Below, one piece after another: positions 1 to 13,390 of a stretch of 64,000 bases of DNA. Each line of letters starts with the position of its first letter. Positions within the stretch are counted from its first letter, which is position 1. The DNA lies in assembly GCF_002259485.1 (NCBI RefSeq), contig NZ_NPGA01000015.1, positions 124,001 to 188,000 on the forward strand, read 5' to 3'. Origin of the DNA: Rhodococcus sp. 14-1411-2a. GTDB taxonomy: Bacteria > Actinomycetota > Actinomycetes > Mycobacteriales > Mycobacteriaceae. The translations under genes and the position numbers were made by a program. The notes beneath the pieces are model-generated. The model saw nothing but the letters and a program-made list of their open reading frames with translations. It searched no databases and had not been told where the DNA came from.

Positions 1-106
1 CGAGAGAGATGCGCTCGGGGTCGCAGGTGTTCCACGCGTCTTCTGCGGCGCGGACTTTCTGGATGGCCGTGGCCTCGGTGAACGGCGGAAGCGGAGGACG
101 AGACAT
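1..106 (-). CDS. DUF1348 / NTF2-like protein, 5' part only
   Basis: The first 35 codons of a gene that runs off the left edge. The start ATG (complement of 104-106) opens [18 protein letters not shown], then AEDAWNT and DPERISL. This beginning is typical of DUF1348 proteins, small NTF2-like (SnoaL-fold) proteins of about 150 residues with no firmly established reaction. It is read leftward, away from the inverted repeat at 151-184, which lies about 45 bp upstream of its start. Such genes often sit beside a TetR regulator; none is visible here, but the downstream side is outside the window. Family assignment rests on the N-terminus only. Confidence 0.75.
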   Translation of the reverse strand, partial: MSRPPLPPFTEATAIQKVRAAEDAWNTCDPERISL

Positions 107-150
107 GTGGGCTCCTATCGAAGCAGTCGGGTGCCAGTCGGGTGCCAGTC

Positions 151-184
151 GGTACAGTGTGTACTGATCGATACACACTGTACC
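151..184. promoter_or_regulatory. 34-bp inverted repeat, probable repressor operator
   Basis: Perfect 13-bp arms (GGTACAGTGTGTA at 151-163 and its complement at 172-184) flank an 8-bp spacer. It lies between the leftward DUF1348 gene and rightward genes, and is preceded by a direct repeat of an 11-bp unit GTGCCAGTCGG. Size and symmetry fit a TetR-type operator. The regulator and regulated gene are inferred; the leftward gene, 45 bp away, is the likelier target. Confidence 0.6.
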
Positions 185-342
185 AAAAGGTACAGGCGAA
201 GCCAATGGCTTCTTCTGACTGCTGATGCCCTCGCGCAGCGTGCAATCCGACCGATAGGGTCTGCTCGAACTCGAGTTCCGGGAGCGGACGTGGTGACTGT
301 GGGGTTGCGCCGACAATCGATCAGTGGCTCCCGCTGGACGTG

Positions 343-465
343 ATGCGTCCCAAGAAGGACACTGCAGTGGTGCTCACTCTCCGCCGCATCTCGCCGGTCT
401 TCACCCCCGACGACCCGGACCAGGTTGCCCATCTGATTCGCGAGCGCATGACCCCACGGGCGTGA
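343..465 (+). CDS. possible 40-residue ORF coupled to the DUF202 gene
   Basis: A short frame starting [19 protein letters not shown] and ending in RERMTPRA. Its TGA overlaps the GTG start of the DUF202 gene (GTGA at 462-465), a layout typical of translational coupling. A GTG immediately upstream (340) is an alternative start. No family is recognised; it is too short to judge by composition and could simply be leader sequence. The 4-bp overlap is the main argument in its favour. Confidence 0.3.
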   Translation: MRPKKDTAVVLTLRRISPVFTPDDPDQVAHLIRERMTPRA

Positions 466-794
466 CGCGCCCCGACGAGCGGTTCACACTCGCCAGCGAA
501 CGCACATTTCTCGCCTGGCTGCGAACCTCTCTCGGCCTGCTCGCCGGCGGAATCGCGATCGTCCACCTGGTTCCCGATTTCAGCACCGGGTGGGTTCGGA
601 CGGCGCTGGGCCTGATTCTGATCGGTCTTGCTGCGGCGGCACCGATCATCGGTCTGCGACGGTGGATGCGCGTTCGCGATGCCCTCGAAAGTGGTGCACC
701 GATGCCCGAGTCACGAGATCTGTGGATCTTCGCGGTAGGTATCGGCTTCGTAGCGGTACTGGCGGCAGTGGTCACGGTTCTGGGGATCCAGTAG
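462..794 (+). CDS. DUF202 (YidH-type) small inner-membrane protein
   Basis: A 110-residue membrane protein of unknown function. The N-terminus carries the family signature ERTFLAWLRTSL directly before the first hydrophobic segment; three membrane spans follow (about residues 20-38, 46-64 and 85-108), with a charged loop around RRWMRVRDAL. The GTG at 462 is chosen because the signature begins within ten residues of it and it overlaps the preceding small frame by 4 bp. Longer upstream readings add proline- and arginine-rich sequence unlike the family. It ends 64 bp before fgd and could share its transcript. Confidence 0.8.
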   Translation: MTRPDERFTLASERTFLAWLRTSLGLLAGGIAIVHLVPDFSTGWVRTALGLILIGLAAAAPIIGLRRWMRVRDALESGAPMPESRDLWIFAVGIGFVAVLAAVVTVLGIQ

Positions 795-858
795 AGCGTG
801 GTGAACCACCACAGGTGCACAATCGAAGAACTAGGACGACCAACGACAGGAGTTCGGC

Positions 859-1872
859 GTGGCGCAGGGTCTCAAGCTGGGGTACAAGGCATCGGCGGAG
901 CAGTTCGGACCGCGTGAGTTGGTCGAGCTCGGTGTGCTCGCCGAGCAGCACGGTATGGATTCGGCGACGGTCAGCGATCACTTCCAGCCGTGGCGGCACG
1001 AAGGCGGTCACGCACCGTTCTCGCTTGCCTGGATGACGGCCGTCGGGGAGCGGACGAACACGATTCAGCTCGGCACCTCGGTACTGACGCCGACGTTCCG
1101 TTACAACCCGTCGGTCATCGCGCAGGCGTTCGCGACGATGGGTTGCCTGTACCCCGGACGCATCATGCTGGGTGTGGGCACCGGAGAGGCGCTCAACGAG
1201 ATCGCGACCGGATTCACCGGCGAATGGCCGGAGTTCAAGGAACGATTCGCGCGCCTGCGTGAGTCGGTGCGGTTGATGCGTGAGCTGTGGCTCGGCGACC
1301 GCGTCGACTTCGAGGGCGAGTACTACACCACCAAGGGCGCGTCGATCTACGACGTCCCCGAGGGCGGTATTCCGGTCTACATCGCGGCCGGCGGACCCGT
1401 GGTGGCGCGGTACGCAGGACGTGCGGGCGACGGATTCATCTGCACGTCGGGCAAGGGCATGGAGCTCTACACCGACAAGCTGCTTCCGGCCGTCGAAGAG
1501 GGCGCGGGCAAGGCCGAGCGCGACGCCGGCGAGATCGACAAGATGATCGAGATCAAGATCAGTTACGACACCGATCCCGAACTGGCGCTGGAGAACTGCC
1601 GTTTCTGGGCCCCGCTGTCACTGACGCCCGAGCAGAAGCACTCGATCGACGATCCGATCGAGATGGAGAAGGCCGCCGACGAGTTGCCGATCGAGCAGGT
1701 CGCCAAGCGCTGGATCGTCGCATCGGACCCGGACGAGGCAGTGGAGAAGGTCAAGCAGTACACCGATGCCGGCCTGAATCACTTGGTGTTCCACGCGCCC
1801 GGACACGATCAGAAGCGGTTCCTGGAGCTGTTCGAGAAGGACCTGGCCCCGCGCCTGCGCAAGCTCGGCTGA
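859..1872 (+). CDS. fgd: F420-dependent glucose-6-phosphate dehydrogenase
   Basis: A 337-residue luciferase-like monooxygenase-fold enzyme that oxidises glucose-6-phosphate to 6-phosphogluconolactone while reducing cofactor F420, feeding F420H2-dependent reductases. Recognisable Fgd1 features include [10 protein letters not shown] at the N-terminus, [17 protein letters not shown] (residues about 37-53, around the F420 pocket), [14 protein letters not shown], and [10 protein letters not shown]. Length equals the mycobacterial enzyme. GTG start with an AGGAG-type ribosome site at about 849. A Ddn-like F420 enzyme follows convergently 12 bp away, and pta-ackA lie beyond, the same order as in M. 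tuberculosis. Confidence 0.95.
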   Translation: MAQGLKLGYKASAEQFGPRELVELGVLAEQHGMDSATVSDHFQPWRHEGGHAPFSLAWMTAVGERTNTIQLGTSVLTPTFRYNPSVIAQAFATMGCLYPGRIMLGVGTGEALNEIATGFTGEWPEFKERFARLRESVRLMRELWLGDRVDFEGEYYTTKGASIYDVPEGGIPVYIAAGGPVVARYAGRAGDGFICTSGKGMELYTDKLLPAVEEGAGKAERDAGEIDKMIEIKISYDTDPELALENCRFWAPLSLTPEQKHSIDDPIEMEKAADELPIEQVAKRWIVASDPDEAVEKVKQYTDAGLNHLVFHAPGHDQKRFLELFEKDLAPRLRKLG

Positions 1873-1884
1873 ATCCCGAAGAGA

Positions 1885-2397
1885 CTAGAGATCGGCCGCG
1901 AGTGCGAACAATCGCATGTCGCGGTCGGTCCGGGTCTCGTATTCGCCGTAGACCTCGACCATCGCGTCGAACTGCCGGTAGATACGAGCCTTCTCGTCGC
2001 CGGTGATCCGGGTGGCCGTCACCGGAATCTTCTTGCCGCCGATGGCCACCACGGCCTTCGGGTCTGCGAGGAGGTTCGACGTCCACGCCGGGTGGTGCTG
2101 CTGACCGAAATTGGATCCGACGACGTAGATCTTGTCGCCCTCCCGGTAGTACAGCAGCGGACTCGTCCTGGGCTTGCCGGATTTGCGGCCGGTGGTGGTC
2201 AGCAACACCACCGGAGTCGCGATCGGCCCGAGGACGGTGAAGCGGCCGTCGGATTTGGTCAAGAGCCACCGGTCGACGCCTGCGAGGTTCCGGATTACCC
2301 ACGAACCGGGCTTCGTCGACGCGAACTTCACGGCGGGCTTGCGGATGAACGATGTTTCGCTGCCCCAGCGCACATCCGGGAACGGTGATTCGGCCAT
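1885..2397 (-). CDS. Ddn-like F420-dependent nitroreductase/quinone reductase family
   Basis: A 170-residue single-domain protein of the deazaflavin-dependent nitroreductase family (split-barrel, FDOR-A type). Seen: WLLTKSDGRF, then LLTTTGRKSGKPRTSPLLY (around residues 65-84), the family's F420 phosphate-binding region, and VVGSNFGQQHHPAWTSNL, typical of Ddn relatives. The N-terminal segment is long for the family but the ATG is well placed. Substrates are probably quinones or other redox metabolites; the exact one cannot be read. Convergent with fgd, which would supply its reduced cofactor. Confidence 0.88.
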   Translation of the reverse strand: MAESPFPDVRWGSETSFIRKPAVKFASTKPGSWVIRNLAGVDRWLLTKSDGRFTVLGPIATPVVLLTTTGRKSGKPRTSPLLYYREGDKIYVVGSNFGQQHHPAWTSNLLADPKAVVAIGGKKIPVTATRITGDEKARIYRQFDAMVEVYGEYETRTDRDMRLFALAADL

Positions 2398-2449
2398 GGT
2401 TCATGGGACAACCCGACCGCGCCCGGTGTCAACACCCCACCTGCTGGGC

Positions 2450-2551
2450 AGGAGTGGAGCCTGCGGAACGAGCCCTACCAGCCAGGAGTGGAGCCCGCGG
2501 AACGACCCCTACTAGCCAGGAGTGGAGCCCGCGGAACGACCCCTACTAGGC
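2450..2551. repeat. three tandem 34-bp repeats upstream of pta
   Basis: Units begin at 2450, 2484 and 2518, each AGGAGTGGAGCC followed by GCGGAACGA and CCCTAC. The last two units are nearly identical. The same core occurs at 23860-23955 (three 32-bp units) and once at 34919. The array ends 8 bp before the pta start and is open in the pta frame, which can mislead start prediction. Confidence 0.9.
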
Positions 2552-2559
2552 TGGCGGTC

Positions 2560-4679
2560 ATGGCTGAGCCCAGCGGCACCGACGCGTCGGACATGTATCC
2601 CTCGAGCATCTACATCGCGTCACCGGAAGGGGATACCGGGAAATCGACCATCGCGCTCGGTGTGCTGCAGATGCTCGCCGCTTCCGCGGCCCGGGTGGGG
2701 GTGTTCCGTCCCATTGCTCGATCGACCGACGAACCCGATTACATCCTCGAGTTGCTCGTCGAGCACACCACCGCAGATCTGACGTACGAGCAGTCGCTCG
2801 GTGTCACGTACGAGCAGGTGCACGCCGATCAGGATGCAGCGCTCAGTGAGATCGTCAATCGCTATCACGAGGTGGCGTCCCAGTGCGACGCCGTGGTGAT
2901 CGTGGGCAGTGATTACACCGACGTCGGCAGCCCCAGTGAACTCGGCTTCAATGCGCGCATCGCGGTCAATCTCGGTGCCCCCGTGTTGCTTGCGCTGCGC
3001 GGGTCCGGTCGCATGCCCGACGAAATCGCGCAGTTGGCCACTCTGTGCCAGGGCGAACTGCGTCAGCATCATGCCCACCTGGCTGCGATCGTGGCGAACC
3101 GTTGCGCCCCCGAGGATCTCGATGCGGTCACCGACGCGTTGGCGTCGGTCGGCGTGCCCGCGTGGTCTCTGCCGGAGATTCCGCTCCTCGTCGCGCCGAC
3201 GATGGCGGAACTGCTCGAGGCGGTGGACGGCAAACTGTACTCCGGTGATTCGTCGTTGCTGCAGCGAGAAGCGTTGCGGGTCATGGTCGGTGGCATGACG
3301 GCCGAGCACATCCTCGAACGCCTCACCGAGGGCGTCGTCGTCATCGCGCCTGCAGATCGATCCGACGTATTGCTCGCCCTCGTCAATGCCCATGAGGCGG
3401 AGGGCTTTCCGTCTCTCGCCGGAATCATCATGAACGGCGGCATCGAGCCCCATCCGGCGATCGCTCGTCTGGTGGCAGGGCTCGGCCCCCGGTTGCCGAT
3501 CCTGACCACCGAGCTCGGCACCTTCGACACCGCTTCTGCTGCAGCGCAGACGCGCGGCCGCGTGGCGGTGGGTTCGCAGCGCAAGGTGGACACCGCGCTA
3601 GGTCTGATGGAACAGCGGGTCGACGCGAAAACTCTTCTGGAGCGGCTCGACATCGCCATTCCCACCATCACGACCCCGCAGATGTTCGAGTACCAGCTGA
3701 TCCACCGGGCGCGCGCCGATCGCAAGCACATCGTGCTCCCCGAGGGCGGCGACGATCGCATCCTCCGGGCTGCCGGACGTCTGCTGCAGCGTCAGGTTGC
3801 GGACCTGACGATCCTCGGCGAGGAAGGCCCCATTCGACGACGCGCATCGGAACTGGGCGTGGATCTCGACAGTGCGACGGTTCTCGACCCCAAGAACTGC
3901 GACTACGCCGAGGACTTCGCGGCCGAGTACACCGAGCTGCGCAAGCACAAGGGTATGACGATCGACCGTGCCCGCGAGATCATGGCCGACATCTCGTACT
4001 TCGGAACGATGATGGTGCACAAGGGAATTGCCGATGGCATGGTTTCCGGTGCGGCGCACACCACCGCACATACCATCAAGCCGTCGTTCGAGATCATCAA
4101 GACGACCGAGGGCGTGTCGACGGTGTCGTCGATCTTCCTGATGTGCCTGTCCGATCGTGTTCTCGCCTACGGTGACTGCGCAGTCGTACCCGATCCGACG
4201 GCTGAGCAGCTCGCCGACATTGCCGTGTCCTCGGCGCAGACCTCGGCCCAGTTCGGGATCGAACCACGGGTGGCCATGCTGTCGTACTCCACCGGCGAAT
4301 CCGGTTCCGGAGCGGACGTCGACAAGGTGCGGCAGGCCACAGCGCTTGTGCGCGAACGCAATCCGGAATTGCTCGTGGAGGGTCCGATCCAGTACGACGC
4401 GGCGATCGAACCGTCCGTCGCCGCGTCGAAGTTGCCTGATTCCGACGTGGCAGGCCGAGCGACGGTGTTCATCTTCCCGGACCTCAACACCGGCAACAAC
4501 ACCTACAAGGCCGTCCAGCGCAGCGCCGGCGCGGTTGCCGTCGGGCCGGTTCTGCAGGGCCTCCGCAAGCCCGTCAACGATCTCTCGCGCGGTGCGCTGG
4601 TCGAGGACATCGTCAACACCGTCGCCATCACGGCGATTCAGGCACAGGGCATCGCCGCCGCGGCCGATCAGGAGGGCAA

Positions 4680-4683
<4 letters not shown>
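2560..4683 (+). CDS. pta: phosphate acetyltransferase, long three-domain form
   Basis: Interconverts acetyl-CoA and acetyl phosphate in the acetate pathway, working with AckA. From the ATG at 2560 it is 707 residues. Domains in order: an N-terminal P-loop region of the dethiobiotin-synthetase type ([13 protein letters not shown]), a central DRTGG-type regulatory domain, and the catalytic PTA domain (residues about 380-700; [58 protein letters not shown]). An in-frame upstream extension would translate the tandem repeats and is unlikely; the next ATG (2593) is a possible alternative. Its stop overlaps the ackA GTG by 4 bp, so the two are translationally coupled. Confidence 0.95.
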
Positions 4684-8278
<3,595 letters not shown>

Positions 8279-9250
8279 CTAATCGCTGTACGACGCGCTG
8301 GGCGGACCGGGGGAGGGGCCGAGCACGGTCAGCCACCGGTTGTAGATGCGATTCCACGTGCCGTCGGAGCGGATGCGTGCCAACGTGCCGTTGACGAACC
8401 GCACCAGATCCTCGTTGTTCTTGTTGATTCCCACCCCGTACGGCTCCGGGCTCAGGCTGTCGCCGACGATCTCGAGGTACGGATCCTGTGCTGCCAGACC
8501 AGCGAGGATCGCGTCGTCGGTGCTGACGGCGTCGACCTGCCGTTGCTGCAGCACCACAAGGCAATCCGACCACATCGGTACCGTCACCACGGTCGCGGCG
8601 GGCTGGACGCGCTGGAGGCGTCGCAGCGAGGTGGTGCCCTCCACGGCGCACACCCGCTTGTTCGCCAGGTCCTCGACTCCGCGGATGCCCGACCCCTGCA
8701 CCACCAGAACACGGTGCTGCGCTTGGAAGTACACGGTGGAGAACTGGACGTCCTTGCGGCGAGCGCACGTGATGGTCATGGTCTTGACCACCATGTCCAC
8801 CGAAGAATTCTGCAGAGCTTCGAGCCGCTCCGCGGAGGTGAGGATACGGAAGTCCAACCGGTTGGGATCGCCGAACAGGTCTCGTGAGACTTCCCGTGCG
8901 ATGTCGACATCGAAGCCGACCAGTTGCCCGGTCATCGGGTCGCGGAAGCTGAAAAGGTTGCTGCCCGTGTCCAGTCCGACGACCAAGCGGCCCTTGGCGC
9001 GCAGTGCGTCGACGGTCGGTTGCGGCGGCGGCGGAACATCGGTGCCGGCAGCCAGTGGTCGCAGGCTGGCGGTGGGGCGGGCGCACTCGTCGTCGGCTGG
9101 GCTCTCGGTGGGCCGCGCGGCGACGGACGCGCCTTCCGGCAGCGGCGGTTCGGTGAACGTCGTCTCGACCTGCGGCGCAGAGTTCTCGGGCGGTGCACAG
9201 CCGACCAACAGGGCGGTGACCAGGATGCCGACGGCGAGTAGACGTTTCAC
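8279..9250 (-). CDS. glnH: GlnH, lipoprotein amino-acid-binding sensor
   Basis: A 323-residue periplasmic solute-binding lipoprotein. The GTG at 9250 gives VKRLLAVGILVTALLVGCAP, a signal peptide with lipobox cysteine at residue 18, then a Pro/Glu-rich linker and an SBP type 3 domain (VGLDTGSNLFSFRDP, GFDVDIAREV, DMVVKTMTITCARRK, VSTDDAILAGL). In mycobacteria this protein binds aspartate/glutamate and signals through GlnX to PknG; no ABC permease or ATPase lies nearby, supporting a sensor rather than a transporter. Start overlaps the glnX stop by 4 bp (GTGA). Confidence 0.92.
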   Translation of the reverse strand: MKRLLAVGILVTALLVGCAPPENSAPQVETTFTEPPLPEGASVAARPTESPADDECARPTASLRPLAAGTDVPPPPQPTVDALRAKGRLVVGLDTGSNLFSFRDPMTGQLVGFDVDIAREVSRDLFGDPNRLDFRILTSAERLEALQNSSVDMVVKTMTITCARRKDVQFSTVYFQAQHRVLVVQGSGIRGVEDLANKRVCAVEGTTSLRRLQRVQPAATVVTVPMWSDCLVVLQQRQVDAVSTDDAILAGLAAQDPYLEIVGDSLSPEPYGVGINKNNEDLVRFVNGTLARIRSDGTWNRIYNRWLTVLGPSPGPPSASYSD

Positions 9251-10563
9251 AGGTACTCCCGCAGTCTCGGGAACAGGCCGACGCCGAAGGCAACCGACGC
9301 GACGACGGTGAGCACGTACGCGCCGTTCGACAGCCCGGACAGCACCCATACCGATCGGTCGATGTTGGACCGCAGTTCGCTTCGCGCATTCTCGATTCCG
9401 TCGACCAGAACGCTGTCCAGTGCGGTGAACGCGGCCGCGGAATCGGACTCGCCGGTGCCGGTGGCAATGGAGACCGCACCGTTGAAATCGCCGACCTCCA
9501 GGGCGGAATCGATTCTGGAATGCGAGACCGACCACGTGTTCAGTGCATCGATCACCGCGGTGTCGCCCTGGAACATCTCCGTGAGCCGAGAGACGTTCGC
9601 GTCGAACGACTGTCCGTAATCCTGACCGCCGCCGCGACGGGCGAGATCGAGAGTTTCGTCCGCTCTGGCCTGTTGCGCCAGAATGAAACCCGTCGTGTAC
9701 GACTTCAGCGGAGACACGCCGCGGTCGATCGCGCGATCGGTGGCGATCGAGGAAATCAGTCCCACCACCAGCATCCAGCCGAGCAGGCCGGCGACAGCGA
9801 CTGTGGCAGCGAGGAATCCGACGTTCAACGTGCGGCGAGTGGTCCGCGACAGGTACCACTGGGCCACGCCGGTCATCAGCAACAGGAACACCAGCGAGCC
9901 GATCGCGAACAGCGGCGGACTGGTGAATCGTTCCTGATCGGCCGACACCCGCGACGCCTGCTCGGTGTACAACTTCTCGGCCAGCGGCAGCAAAGTCGTC
10001 TGCATCATCGTCGACGCCTCGCCGAGATAGGCCGCGCCCACCGGATTTCCGCTGCGGTTGTTGGCTCGCGCCGTCTCGACCAGACCGCTGTACACCGGTA
10101 ACCCGGCGGCGATCTGCGTCAGCACCGCGCTGGTGGCCGCGTCGTTCTCGGCGACCCCGGCCGAGGCCGCGATCAGCTCGGACGACGCCTCGCCGAGTGC
10201 CTGCGAGTAGCGCTCGCGCACCTCGGGCGGCTCGAGACCGCCGGCGATGAAGGCGGTGGCCGCAGCTGCATCCGCCACCGACAGTGCCCCGTACAGATTC
10301 TGTGCCGAGTTCGCGAAGGGCTCGGTCCGCACCAACAGGGTGCCCAGGGTGTCGACCCGATCGGTCACGGCCGTGGACGCGAGATTTCCGACCGTCAACG
10401 CCAAGAACACCAGCGCGGTTCCCATCGCGACCAACCGCGCAGGCGTCGAACGCATCGTGTATCGAACCGGCGGCTTGCCTGCAGCGGCACCGACGTGTGT
10501 AGCCGTTGTCGGTGGGACGGCAGCGGAGGGGGTAATGCCGGCCGCGATCACGCACCCGAGCAT
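9247..10563 (-). CDS. glnX: GlnX, membrane signal transducer between GlnH and PknG
   Basis: A 438-residue integral membrane protein. Four hydrophobic spans are visible (about residues 43-63, 216-236, 244-268, 413-433), with two large extracytoplasmic segments between spans 1-2 and 3-4, each rich in helical charged sequence as in sensor domains. There is no kinase, HAMP or other catalytic motif. Identification comes from gene order (glnX-glnH-pknG) and topology matching the mycobacterial protein, which relays amino-acid binding by GlnH to PknG. The divergent NUDIX gene begins 75 bp upstream, so the two share an intergenic promoter region. Confidence 0.88.
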   Translation of the reverse strand: MLGCVIAAGITPSAAVPPTTATHVGAAAGKPPVRYTMRSTPARLVAMGTALVFLALTVGNLASTAVTDRVDTLGTLLVRTEPFANSAQNLYGALSVADAAAATAFIAGGLEPPEVRERYSQALGEASSELIAASAGVAENDAATSAVLTQIAAGLPVYSGLVETARANNRSGNPVGAAYLGEASTMMQTTLLPLAEKLYTEQASRVSADQERFTSPPLFAIGSLVFLLLMTGVAQWYLSRTTRRTLNVGFLAATVAVAGLLGWMLVVGLISSIATDRAIDRGVSPLKSYTTGFILAQQARADETLDLARRGGGQDYGQSFDANVSRLTEMFQGDTAVIDALNTWSVSHSRIDSALEVGDFNGAVSIATGTGESDSAAAFTALDSVLVDGIENARSELRSNIDRSVWVLSGLSNGAYVLTVVASVAFGVGLFPRLREYL

Positions 10564-10637
10564 ATAAGCAGGCGGACCGTACTGCAGCCACTACAGCGCA
10601 GTCACTACAGAAGGATGATTCCCCTACGCTGGAGAGC

Positions 10638-11486
10638 ATGCGTGGTGACGGGGACGGTTGGGTGATCGGTACGGACGGTTCTCGGCACTGGGGAAAGCAC
10701 GGTGCCGCCGGACTGTTGCTGCGTGCACCGTCGAACGAGCCGTCGAACACCGGTGAGCCGATGGTGCTGCTGCAGCACCGAGCGTTGTGGAGCCACCAGG
10801 GCGGAACTTGGGCACTACCCGGCGGAGCTCGCGATTCCCACGAGAGCACCGCGCACGCGGCGGTGCGCGAAGCCCACGAAGAAGCCGGTATCTCCGACGA
10901 ACAGGTCAGGGTGCGCAGTGAGCGCGTCACCGCCAGTGTCGAGAGCGGCTGGTCGTACACCACCGTCGTCGCCGATACCGACCACCCTCTGACCACCGTG
11001 CCCAACGGCGAGAGCACCGAACTGCGCTGGGTGCCGGAGTCGATCGTCGACGAACTCCCGTTGCACCCGGGTTTCGCGTCCAGTTGGCCGTCGCTGCGCA
11101 CCGTGCCGCTGCGGGTGCTGCTCGACACCGCCAACGTGCTCGGCTCGCGACCGAACGGGTGGTGGAAGGACCGCGCCGGATCGACCGGTGCACTGCTGAC
11201 TTCGCTCGCCGAGACGCTGCCGCGCACCGTCGAACTACCCAGCGGTCAGTACGGCTGGCTCACCCGCATCGAAGCCGTGCTCGAGGGCCAGGCCAGGGAC
11301 GCGGTCGTCGACGACCCCCGAACCCGGACGATTCTCGCCGACGGCAGCGGCGACGACACCCTCGCTGATCAAGCACACCGGGGCGGAGACCTGACGGCGA
11401 TGGTCACCGCCGACCGTGGACTACGCGACCGGCTGCCGGAGTCGGTCCAGGTCCTGACGCCGTCGTCGGTTCTTGCGTGGCTGTAG
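10638..11486 (+). CDS. NUDIX hydrolase fused to an NYN/PIN-like domain
   Basis: A 282-residue protein with two domains. Residues about 20-145 form a NUDIX hydrolase with a complete Nudix box (GGARDSHESTAHAAVREAHE at 62-81, continuing EEAG). Residues about 158-282 begin with LDTANVLGSRPNGWW and later show TADRGLRDRLP, the acidic pattern and spacing of NYN/PIN-like nuclease domains. The position corresponds to mutT3 of M. tuberculosis (a nucleotide sanitiser, about 217 residues from memory), so the extra C-terminal domain is notable. Substrate is inferred to be an oxidised nucleoside triphosphate. Convergent with thiE, 4 bp apart. Confidence 0.85.
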   Translation: MRGDGDGWVIGTDGSRHWGKHGAAGLLLRAPSNEPSNTGEPMVLLQHRALWSHQGGTWALPGGARDSHESTAHAAVREAHEEAGISDEQVRVRSERVTASVESGWSYTTVVADTDHPLTTVPNGESTELRWVPESIVDELPLHPGFASSWPSLRTVPLRVLLDTANVLGSRPNGWWKDRAGSTGALLTSLAETLPRTVELPSGQYGWLTRIEAVLEGQARDAVVDDPRTRTILADGSGDDTLADQAHRGGDLTAMVTADRGLRDRLPESVQVLTPSSVLAWL

Positions 11487-11490
11487 CGCT

Positions 11491-12183
11491 CTAAGCCTGC
11501 AGCGCCTGAACCAACGAACGAGCGGCCGCCTGCGGGTCCCTGGCCTCGGTGATGGCGCGAACCACCACGATGCGGTCGGCACCGGCTGCCTTGACCTGAT
11601 CCACATTGGTCGCGTCGACGCCGCCGATGGCGAACCACGGCCGCTCCGGTAGCGCGTCCGCAGTCGCCCGCAGAGCCTCGAGCCCGGCGGCCGAGCGGTT
11701 GGGCTTGGTGGGCGTCGGCCACACCGGACCGACGGCGAAGTAGTCGACGCCGTCCTCGATCGCGGCGAGCGAGGACTGGGCGCGGTTCTGCGTCGAGCGC
11801 CCGATCACCACGTCCGGGCCGAGGATCTGCCGTGCGTAGTGCACCGGTAGATCGCCCTGGCCCAGATGCAGCACGTCTGCACCCGAGGCCAACGCCAGAT
11901 CCGCGCGATCGTTGACCGCCAACAGTGCCCCGTGCCGTTTGGTCGCGGCGAGCAGAATCGCCAGCGCAGCGAGCTCGTCCTTGGCCTCGAGGGGGCCGAA
12001 CTCGCGCTCGCCCGCAGAGTTCTTGTCGCGCAGCTGGATGATGTCGACGCCACCGGACAACGCGGCCTCGGCGAACTGCGCGAGATCGCCCTTGTCGCGC
12101 CTGGCATCGGTACACAGGTACAGGCGAGCGGACGCAAGACGCTCACGGGGAGTCTGATTGCGGGCGGTCTGAGATGGATGCAC
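11491..12183 (-). CDS. thiE: thiamine-phosphate synthase
   Basis: Joins hydroxymethylpyrimidine pyrophosphate with the thiazole phosphate to make thiamine phosphate. TIM-barrel motifs: [57 protein letters not shown] and WFAIGGVD. The GTG at 12183 is chosen, giving 230 residues, close to the family length; an upstream in-frame ATG at 12294 would read through the opposite-strand riboswitch region and adds unrelated sequence. It is transcribed divergently from the riboswitch-controlled thiOSG operon. Confidence 0.93.
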   Translation of the reverse strand: MHPSQTARNQTPRERLASARLYLCTDARRDKGDLAQFAEAALSGGVDIIQLRDKNSAGEREFGPLEAKDELAALAILLAATKRHGALLAVNDRADLALASGADVLHLGQGDLPVHYARQILGPDVVIGRSTQNRAQSSLAAIEDGVDYFAVGPVWPTPTKPNRSAAGLEALRATADALPERPWFAIGGVDATNVDQVKAAGADRIVVVRAITEARDPQAAARSLVQALQA

Positions 12184-12234
12184 AAAGCGAACTGTATTCT
12201 CATGGTGGCCGCCACCGACGACGGAGTGGCCGAG

Positions 12235-12328
12235 AAATCGCGGGAGTCCCAGGGATCGTGGGGCTGAGAGTGGGTTCGCCGCCCTTACCGTCAATACCTG
12301 AACCCGATCATGCGGGCGCAGGGAGTGA
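12235..12328 (+). promoter_or_regulatory. TPP riboswitch (THI element)
   Basis: Hallmark conserved pieces in order: GGGAGTCCC (12242-12250), GGGGCTGAGAGTGGG (12260-12274), a short variable stem, ACCGTCAATACCTGAACCCG (12287-12306), and GCGGGCGCAGGGA (12312-12324). This is the consensus core, including CTGAGA and ACCTGA, that binds thiamine pyrophosphate. It ends just before the thiO GTG; the terminal CAGGGAGTGAGG also resembles the ribosome site, so control is probably at translation initiation. Confidence 0.95.
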
Positions 12329-12332
12329 GGAC

Positions 12333-13390
12333 GTGAATCGCGTGTACATCGTCGTTATCGGCGGAGGCGTCATCGGGCTGTCGACGGCGCTGCGCCTGGC
12401 CGAGGACGGTCATCGGGTCGTCGTTCACGATCCCGCGCTGGGAAAAGGCGCGTCGTGGGTCGCGGGCGGAATGCTGGCACCGTTGTCCGAGGGGTGGCCC
12501 GGCGAACACGAACTGCTGCATCTCGGTGCCGCGTCGTTGGCGCGCTGGCCGGAATTTGCCCGACGCCTTCCCGGCCCCTCGGTGTTCTCCGCAGCAGGAT
12601 CGGTGACGGTTGCCCTCGACTCCGCCGATGCGGCCGATCTACGCACCATCGCCGAATGGGTGGGCGAGCAGGGACACGAACTCGAGATTCTGGGACGGGC
12701 GCAGCTGCGTGAGCTCGAACCTGCTCTGGCGCAGAACATTCGACTCGGCCTGCTGGCTCCGACCGAACTGTCGGTGGACAACCGGGCGCTGATCGCCGCG
12801 CTCGAGCAGGGATGTCTGGACGCGGGCGTCGAGTTCGTGGTTAGCTCGGTCGACGCACTTCCCGACGCCGATCAGGTGGTCCTGGCCGCCGGTTCTCGCT
12901 GTTCCGCACTGTGGCCGACACTGCCGGTGAGGCCGGTGAAAGGCGAGATCCTGCGGCTGCGTCGTAGGCCCAGCTCCGCACCGCCGCCGCACCGCACCAT
13001 TCGCGGAACCGTGCACGGACGTCCGATCTACCTGGTGCCACGCGGCGACGGATTGGTCGTCGGCGCAACACAATACGAATCCGGTGAGGACACCCAGGTC
13101 ACCGTCGCGGGAGTACGAGACCTGATCGCCGACGCCGAACGACTCATGCCGAGCATCGGCGAATACGAACTGTACGAAACCGCTGCCGGCCTACGGCCGA
13201 TGAGCCCCGACGGACTCCCGATCATCGGCAGACTCGCCGAAAACGTGGTCGTCGCCACCGGACACGGCCGCAACGGCATCCTGCTCGCGCCCATCACCGC
13301 CGACGCTGTCACCGCGCTGATCTCCGGTGACGCCCTGCCCGAGGCGAAAGCAGCCACACCCGAACGCTTTGCACACATCGAGAGGACACC

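Noticed and set aside
2488..2559. Extending pta upstream to the first in-frame ATG
   Set aside because: It would translate the tandem repeats and give a low-complexity N-terminus unlike other Pta proteins; ATG at 2560 or 2593 fits the family.
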